Virus record (IMG/VR): IMGVR_UViG_3300020437_000023
Coordinates: 1-36,781 of that record
Reading direction: 5' to 3' (one strand)
From: a virus
DNA length: 36,781 bases
The notes under the pieces were generated by a model. That model made no database searches and was not told the DNA's origin. It saw nothing but the letters and a program-made list of their open reading frames with translations. Shown here piece after piece: positions 33,278-36,781 of the stretch. The position numbers were made by a program, and so were the translations under genes. Each line of letters begins with the position of its first letter. Within the stretch, counting starts at the first letter, position 1.

Positions 33278-33445
33278 ATGTTGGAAGGAGCGAAAAGCTG
33301 GGTAAAAACCTCATTTAATTCTTATATTATTTCACCTATTAAATCATTGTTCAGCCGCATCCCGCCGCAATACAAGACGAAAGAGTTCTTGGTTTGCTTG
33401 GGGGTTATCATCTTTCTAGTGCTAGTCATCCTTAGCGATTTTTAG
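33278..33445 (+). CDS. 55-residue single-TM miniprotein
   Basis: It has an amphipathic N-terminal half and one strong C-terminal membrane helix (EFLVCLGVIIFLVLVIL). AGGAG (33265-33269) lies 8 nt before the ATG. It is the first of three membrane proteins in a row. A role in membrane remodelling or host control is possible, but nothing is certain. Confidence 0.6.
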   Translation: MLEGAKSWVKTSFNSYIISPIKSLFSRIPPQYKTKEFLVCLGVIIFLVLVILSDF

Positions 33446-33456
33446 GGTGGCTGGCA

Positions 33457-33609
33457 ATGGAGCTTTCGGATGTACTTTCCCTGATCTGGGGTCCGCTCGT
33501 CGCGTGTATTGGTTTGATTATTGTTCTAGCCAAGATGCACAATGACATTACAATTTTGAAAGAAAAGGTAGCAACTCTATTCAATCTTTGGAATGACAAA
33601 GATAAGTAA
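33457..33609 (+). CDS. 50-residue TM plus coiled-coil miniprotein
   Basis: An N-terminal membrane helix (about 9-26, with LIWGPLVACIGLIIVLA) is followed by a C-terminal heptad-like helix (MHNDITILKEKVATLFN). The layout resembles small holin/antiholin or XhlA-like proteins. The SD is weak. It starts 11 nt after the previous stop. Function is uncertain. Confidence 0.55.
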   Translation: MELSDVLSLIWGPLVACIGLIIVLAKMHNDITILKEKVATLFNLWNDKDK

Positions 33610-33623
33610 AGTAGGCGCGAGCA

Positions 33624-34076
33624 ATGGAACCAATATCTACCGCAATGGCGGCATTTTCTGTGGTATCTGCGGGGATAAAAGCGGGGAGAGATTTAGGCTC
33701 GCTCGCCAAGCCCCTCGGACAACTGTTCGATGGGATAGACGATGCCAAGGGGAAGCACAACAAAAAGAAAAGAAGCCCTTTCTCAAGCGCGAACGAGGAA
33801 GCATTATCAACTTTTATTGCTAAAACTCAGGCAGAAGATTTAGAGCAAGAACTAAGAGAGATTATAATAAACACCAGAGGAATATCAGCATGGCATCAAC
33901 TGGTGGCATTGCGAACTCAGATAAGAGTTGACAGAAAAAAAGAAGAGGAAGAGCAAATTAAAAAGCGAGAAGAGTTTAGAGAAGCCCTAACGATATGGTT
34001 ACTAGGTGGCTTTATATTCTTTGGGATAATAGGTTCGTTAGTTCTATTTGTAGCTTGGCGAATGGGAAAGTTGTAA
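33624..34076 (+). CDS. Conserved marine-phage membrane protein of unknown function
   Basis: The 150-residue protein has a hydrophobic, Ala-rich start (about 4-18), a charged middle with conserved-looking INTRGISAWHQLVALRTQIR, a Lys/Glu-rich helix, and a C-terminal membrane helix (about 125-145). I recall similar proteins in many T4-like and marine podoviruses, with no known function. It ends in a 33-nt convergent overlap with the - strand winged-helix gene. Position after two membrane miniproteins suggests a membrane module. Confidence 0.62.
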   Translation: MEPISTAMAAFSVVSAGIKAGRDLGSLAKPLGQLFDGIDDAKGKHNKKKRSPFSSANEEALSTFIAKTQAEDLEQELREIIINTRGISAWHQLVALRTQIRVDRKKEEEEQIKKREEFREALTIWLLGGFIFFGIIGSLVLFVAWRMGKL

Positions 34077-34310
34077 CCAATACTTCAAGTATTTATCTGC
34101 GTTCGGACCCGTCTTGTATGGTTTCCTGCTGTTCCAGGGACTATCAACAATGCCAAGACGGTTCAGTTTTGTAATAAGTTTTGACATTACATACGGAGAT
34201 GTACTCGTCGCACTAGCAAAATCTTTAAGCGTCAGTGTCTTGGTCGCCTGTGCTATCAACCGAAGGATCAGGATTGCTCGTTGTATCTCCTTCTCTTTCA
34301 ATTTGTGCAT
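34044..34310 (-). CDS. Winged-helix DNA-binding protein
   Basis: The 88-residue protein contains a winged-helix pattern: helices with QRAILILRLIAQ, a TLKDFASATSTSPYVMSKLITKL recognition region and a GIVDSPWNSRKPYKTG wing. It may be a transcription regulator of the lysogeny region. The ATG at 34310 has GAGG 6 nt upstream and overlaps the preceding gene by 86 nt. It is the last gene of the leftward lysogeny operon, with a convergent overlap of 33 nt with the membrane-protein gene. Confidence 0.6.
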   Translation of the reverse strand: MHKLKEKEIQRAILILRLIAQATKTLTLKDFASATSTSPYVMSKLITKLNRLGIVDSPWNSRKPYKTGPNADKYLKYWLQLSHSPSYK

Positions 34311-34509
34311 CTGACACCTCTCGATCTGGCGCAGTCATAACTTGACTTGTTATCCATGCACTGCTGTTGAGACAGTGCCGAACCATATCTAAAACTATAA
34401 CCGCTCCCTCTTTGTTGTTTACGTTTTCATTAAAATCTATTTCGCAAGATATAAACTGTTCACCTCTTCTGATTAGTGAGATGGAACCCACTGGTATCTT
34501 GTCACTCAT
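34225..34509 (-). CDS. Hypothetical protein with acidic tail
   Basis: The 94-residue protein has a beta-rich N-terminal half (VGSISLIRRGEQFISCEIDF, then a short helix) and a disordered acidic C-terminus rich in Asp, Ser and Thr (about 70-94). The start overlaps the preceding stop as ATGA (34506-34509), and a strong SD AAGGAGG lies just upstream. The acidic tail overlaps the winged-helix gene in another frame. The function is unknown. Confidence 0.55.
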   Translation of the reverse strand: MSDKIPVGSISLIRRGEQFISCEIDFNENVNNKEGAVIVLDMVRHCLNSSAWITSQVMTAPDREVSDAQIEREGDTTSNPDPSVDSTGDQDTDA

Positions 34510-34733
34510 TTATCATCCTCCTTGTTTATGATCTCGTCACAATCAATCTTTGCATCAATTATTATGTCAAGTAAATCATCAACGCTTTGTCTTCCTAAAG
34601 GTGATCTCAAAGATGACCGCGCTTGGTTCTTGTCCTGATAATCTGTTATCACATCTATAAGGTTCTCGCAAAGATGCTTGATATAATCAGCATCCTTAGT
34701 GTTGAGTGGGCTTTTAACTATTCTTGGATACAT
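34506..34733 (-). CDS. Small helical hypothetical protein
   Basis: The 75-residue protein is mostly helical with many Asp/Asn and Ile/Leu (for example DADYIKHLCENLIDVITDY and DLLDIIIDAKIDCDEI). The ATG at 34733 is chosen because AAGGAGG lies a few nt upstream and because it overlaps the preceding stop as TAATG (34731-34735); a longer form from 34808 would overlap the previous gene. The function is unknown. Confidence 0.55.
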   Translation of the reverse strand: MYPRIVKSPLNTKDADYIKHLCENLIDVITDYQDKNQARSSLRSPLGRQSVDDLLDIIIDAKIDCDEIINKEDDK

Positions 34734-35020
34734 TATTTGACCTCCTTCCAAGATGGTTGTCGGGGGATTGGTGGCGAAACGTAGTATTTTATCTTGATTG
34801 GATAGCAAGATTGATCCTCGATCCTTACATTGTATTGTGTAACAACGTGTTCGGGGATTGCCTCAAGATAATGTTGTACTCGTTGAACGCACTCCAACCG
34901 ATCCACAAACCTATCGTCTAAAGTGAACCGCTTCTCTTCCCTAATTTCTGGCACAACCATGTTGGCAACAAAGCTAAGAATAACAGTGGCTTTGTATAAG
35001 GTTGTTTCGACTAGCATCAT
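34733..35020 (-). CDS. Small secreted-type two-Cys protein next to the integrase
   Basis: The 95-residue protein has a hydrophobic N-terminal stretch (about 8-22, YKATVILSFVANMVV). Two Cys follow, in RLECVQRVQHYL and, 28 residues later, DQSCYP, which could form a disulfide in the periplasm. The start overlaps the integrase stop as ATGA (35017-35020), with GGAG upstream. No charged n-region is obvious, so export is not certain. It resembles in layout two other small proteins in this window. Confidence 0.5.
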   Translation of the reverse strand: MMLVETTLYKATVILSFVANMVVPEIREEKRFTLDDRFVDRLECVQRVQHYLEAIPEHVVTQYNVRIEDQSCYPIKIKYYVSPPIPRQPSWKEVK

Positions 35021-36132
35021 TTTACTCTCCTTAATAAGACAACATTATCTGGTGCATTACCGTTCGGCTCTAGTTCTGTGCCAGCCCTGCAAGCTGGGGG
35101 TGTACTCGACCAAGACGAGAGCAGATTTGTTGTTTGGTCTAGTGCATTTGGGGCAAGGTGAGCGTACCTCGTGACCATCTGAATAGATGAATGACCCAGA
35201 AGTTCTGCAACTGCTTGCAAACTCGCACCTTTTTGCACAAGTAAACTTGCAAATGTGTGCCGACAATCGTGAGGTTTAAAATCTTCTATTGATAAACTGT
35301 CCAGAAGTTCTGCGAACAACCGCTCAAACTTTCTGTTGGTCCAAGGTTGACCGTCCTCGTCTTGGAAAACGTACCTGTCAATATGATCCCCGTAACAATT
35401 TCCGTGACGAGATACCGATAACTCTCGTTGCAACTCTGGAACAATAGGAATACCTCGCCACTTCTTAATCTTCCGCTTGCCTTTTCTTGACCAAACATAT
35501 GCTTTACCATCCCTCATATCTCTATGAGTAAGTCGTATAGCTTCGCCAAGTCTGGCTCCCGTATAGAATAAGAATGAAATAAGTGATCGGGCATGTTCTG
35601 GTGATCGCTGTATGACAAGATCGCGCTCAGGCTCGGTGAGCCATCGCGTTCTGGCATCATCATAGTAAGGTTTCTTGCATCGCCATGTCGGGGTGTTCGG
35701 GTAGTCAATGCTCTCAAGGTAATTAAACATGGCATTGATGCTTGTCATTTTTCGGGCAATCGTGTTGGGCTTGTTGCCCAACGTATTCAGCCAACCAACA
35801 CATTCACGCAAAGTAAACTCTGTTAACTTCGTCTTGGGAAACTCATCCCCCAGCCGCGTCAGAAAATTTCTGTCTGTGTCGGATAAAACTGTTGCGGGTC
35901 TTTTTACATACTGCTTTATGGCATCGGATATGTACTCGACCTCCGATTGGGCAGTATCAAGTTGACCATCCATAGCAGAAATTAGCAACTCAGCTAGAAA
36001 TCTTTCTGCGTTTGACCGTTGCGCGGAGTTGTACCCCGTTGCTCGTCTGATCCGAATTTTATTCCCGCTGGCTAGCTTGATTGTACCGCTGACATAGTAA
36101 TGATTGTTTCTTAATGTAAGTTTAAGGCTCAT
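35017..36132 (-). CDS. int: Tyrosine integrase
   Basis: The 371-residue protein has an N-terminal arm/core-binding part (about 1-165) and a C-terminal catalytic domain. The catalytic set is complete: Arg194 in TGARLGEAIR, a Lys at about 221, His288 and Arg291 in HDCRHTFA, His314 in LLGHSS and nucleophile Tyr323 in TRYAHL. It would recombine attP with a host site and allow lysogeny. The start overlaps the preceding gene as ATGA (36129-36132), so it is made with the 70-residue protein from the promoter at 36349-36377. No attP core or tRNA remnant was found nearby, and no excisionase was recognised. Confidence 0.9.
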   Translation of the reverse strand: MSLKLTLRNNHYYVSGTIKLASGNKIRIRRATGYNSAQRSNAERFLAELLISAMDGQLDTAQSEVEYISDAIKQYVKRPATVLSDTDRNFLTRLGDEFPKTKLTEFTLRECVGWLNTLGNKPNTIARKMTSINAMFNYLESIDYPNTPTWRCKKPYYDDARTRWLTEPERDLVIQRSPEHARSLISFLFYTGARLGEAIRLTHRDMRDGKAYVWSRKGKRKIKKWRGIPIVPELQRELSVSRHGNCYGDHIDRYVFQDEDGQPWTNRKFERLFAELLDSLSIEDFKPHDCRHTFASLLVQKGASLQAVAELLGHSSIQMVTRYAHLAPNALDQTTNLLSSWSSTPPACRAGTELEPNGNAPDNVVLLRRVK

Positions 36133-36341
36133 GGTCGTGGCATCGGCTTTACAAGTTCATTGGATGCAAACCTTGTGCCTTTGCAATAGATATGCACATC
36201 GTCATGTTGCGGTATCATGATGCTATACATAGCCCCCTTGCTATGACTACACGCATCATAGCTAGGGAATAAAATGTTATGTGTGGCTTGCTCTCCTTGA
36301 ACCGAGTAGCTTAACACCATGAACGTAAAATATTTAATCAT
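36129..36341 (-). CDS. Small secreted-type two-Cys protein heading the integrase operon
   Basis: The 70-residue protein starts with a hydrophobic segment (KYFTFMVLSYSV) and then has SYDACSHSKGAM and, 22 residues after the first Cys, IYCKGTRF. The pattern may be a small exported or membrane-linked peptide with one disulfide. No SD is visible before the ATG at 36341, and the predicted promoter would start transcription about 1 nt before it, so the mRNA may be leaderless; an internal ATG at 36320 also lacks an SD. Coupled to int by ATGA. Confidence 0.5.
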   Translation of the reverse strand: MIKYFTFMVLSYSVQGEQATHNILFPSYDACSHSKGAMYSIMIPQHDDVHIYCKGTRFASNELVKPMPRP

Positions 36342-36346
36342 GGTGT
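36314..36346. promoter_or_regulatory. 9-bp inverted repeat at the start of the integrase operon
   Basis: ACACCATGA (36314-36322) and TCATGGTGT (36338-36346) are perfect inverted copies around a 15-nt AT-rich spacer. The site covers the start codon of the 70-residue gene and lies just downstream of the promoter, a position suited to an autoregulatory operator or an integrase/excision arm site. Confidence 0.55.
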
Positions 36347-36348
36347 CT

Positions 36349-36377
36349 TATATATTATACTACTCCATCTGTGTCAA
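36349..36377 (-). promoter_or_regulatory. Sigma70-type promoter for the integrase operon
   Basis: Leftward TTGACA (36377-36372) is followed by 17 nt and TATATA (36354-36349), with a TATAAT-like sequence overlapping the spacer. A start near 36342 is expected. This is the best consensus -35 I found in the window. Confidence 0.65.
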
Positions 36378-36392
36378 GGCTCGTTAGGACAT

Positions 36393-36764
36393 CTACTTTG
36401 CGTAGTTGTCTCGATAGTGGTCGATAACTTTATTGGCATTGACATTATTATATATATGCGTGAGGCCACTATATGTGCCAGTGGCCCCAGAAGGCCAATG
36501 CAATTCAACCTCGCACGAATGATGGCTACGCATTGCTAGGATGTAGGCATTGTCTTCGTCCTTCGGTTCGCGCTGATGTATAATTACATATTCACCTCTA
36601 CCAATGTCTGCTTCGTAGTCATTCGTGAAATCACCTATGGCCCTAAACATACCCTTCTTGGTATCATCAACACCAGTGATTGACTTCATGTAGACTGGTG
36701 ACTTGACACCCTTCTTCCAACCGCCTTTGCTTTTCGTCTTGGGCGTTTTAGACCCCCCTGACAT
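36393..36764 (-). CDS. Unknown protein at the right edge
   Basis: The 123-residue protein has a basic Ser/Lys/Gly-rich N-terminus (GGSKTPKTKSKGGWKKGVKS) and a folded part with GEYVIIHQREPKDEDNAYIL, then VELHWPSGATGTYSGLTHIY. There is no signal peptide, membrane segment or known motif. The frame stays open upstream of the ATG at 36764 to the window edge and there is no clear SD, so the real start could be further upstream. It may belong to a head- or packaging-side module beyond the window. Confidence 0.5.
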   Translation of the reverse strand: MSGGSKTPKTKSKGGWKKGVKSPVYMKSITGVDDTKKGMFRAIGDFTNDYEADIGRGEYVIIHQREPKDEDNAYILAMRSHHSCEVELHWPSGATGTYSGLTHIYNNVNANKVIDHYRDNYAK

Positions 36765-36781
36765 TTTTGGTACTGTTTCGT

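Noticed and set aside
35017-36132. attP core next to the integrase
   Set aside because: I found no tRNA-like or other obvious core site in the short gaps around the gene; the 9-bp inverted repeat is described only as a possible operator or arm site.
1-36781. CRISPR arrays, tRNA genes, insertion sequences
   Set aside because: I saw no regularly spaced repeats, no tRNA-like T-arm sequence in the gaps and no transposase-like frame.
1-36781. Circular or complete genome
   Set aside because: No direct repeat was seen between the two ends, and terminase and portal genes are missing, so completeness cannot be supported.

Overview
The window looks like about 36.8 kb of a tailed-phage genome, most likely a temperate short-tailed (podovirus-like) marine phage. 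It has an SU10-type (DUF5309-like) major capsid protein, a block of large coiled-coil or membrane-active internal virion-like proteins ending in a 3230-residue giant, a GTA-type 3TM holin with an M15 endolysin, and a tyrosine integrase. Several small genes resemble families common in marine alphaproteobacterial phages, so I infer an alphaproteobacterial or similar marine host, with low confidence. No terminase, portal or capsid protease was recognised and I saw no terminal repeat, so the window is probably an incomplete genome whose packaging genes lie outside it.

Layout. (1) 1-25128, + strand, virion and lysis: 2OG-Fe(II) oxygenase (5' end at the window edge), small proteins, scaffold, terminator, capsid, terminator, head-tail adaptor, neck or stopper protein, fibre-like protein, GNAT, four large internal-type proteins, two tiny basic proteins, holin, endolysin and two small Cys-bearing proteins. 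(2) 25121-28384, - strand, recombination: a conserved protein, a Sak4-like ATPase, an SSB-like protein, an internal terminator, a Cas4/RecB-like nuclease with Cys clusters, a coiled coil and a DUF6378-like protein. (3) 28385-28512, a divergent control region with nested inverted repeats. (4) 28513-34076, + strand, replication and early functions: Cro-like protein, PrimPol-helicase, a structured intergenic region with a possible RNA, HTH/zinc protein, Hjc-like resolvase, HNH protein, then an unknown protein followed by basic and membrane miniproteins. One - strand Pro-rich gene interrupts this block. (5) 34044-36764, - strand, lysogeny and integration: unknown gene, promoter and inverted repeat, small secreted-type protein, integrase, and four small proteins including a winged helix.

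How the parts work together (inference): the Cro-like protein at the divergent region would choose between leftward recombination and rightward replication. The PrimPol-helicase would start DNA synthesis, while the nuclease, SSB-like protein and Sak4-like ATPase provide recombination and the Hjc-like enzyme resolves branches. Late + strand transcription builds the particle. The 635-, 487-, 645- and 3230-residue proteins are probably packaged and ejected with the DNA. The giant carries two HExxH metallopeptidase-like segments and an ADP-ribosyltransferase-like segment, so it may deliver enzymes into the newly infected cell.

The strongest leads are the giant polyvalent-type protein, the three-way-junction element at 30979-31094, and several hairpins that overlap ribosome-binding sites or promoters. 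Many starts were reassigned to TTG or internal ATG codons on the basis of Shine-Dalgarno (SD) spacing. All calls come from reading the sequence; no database search was run.
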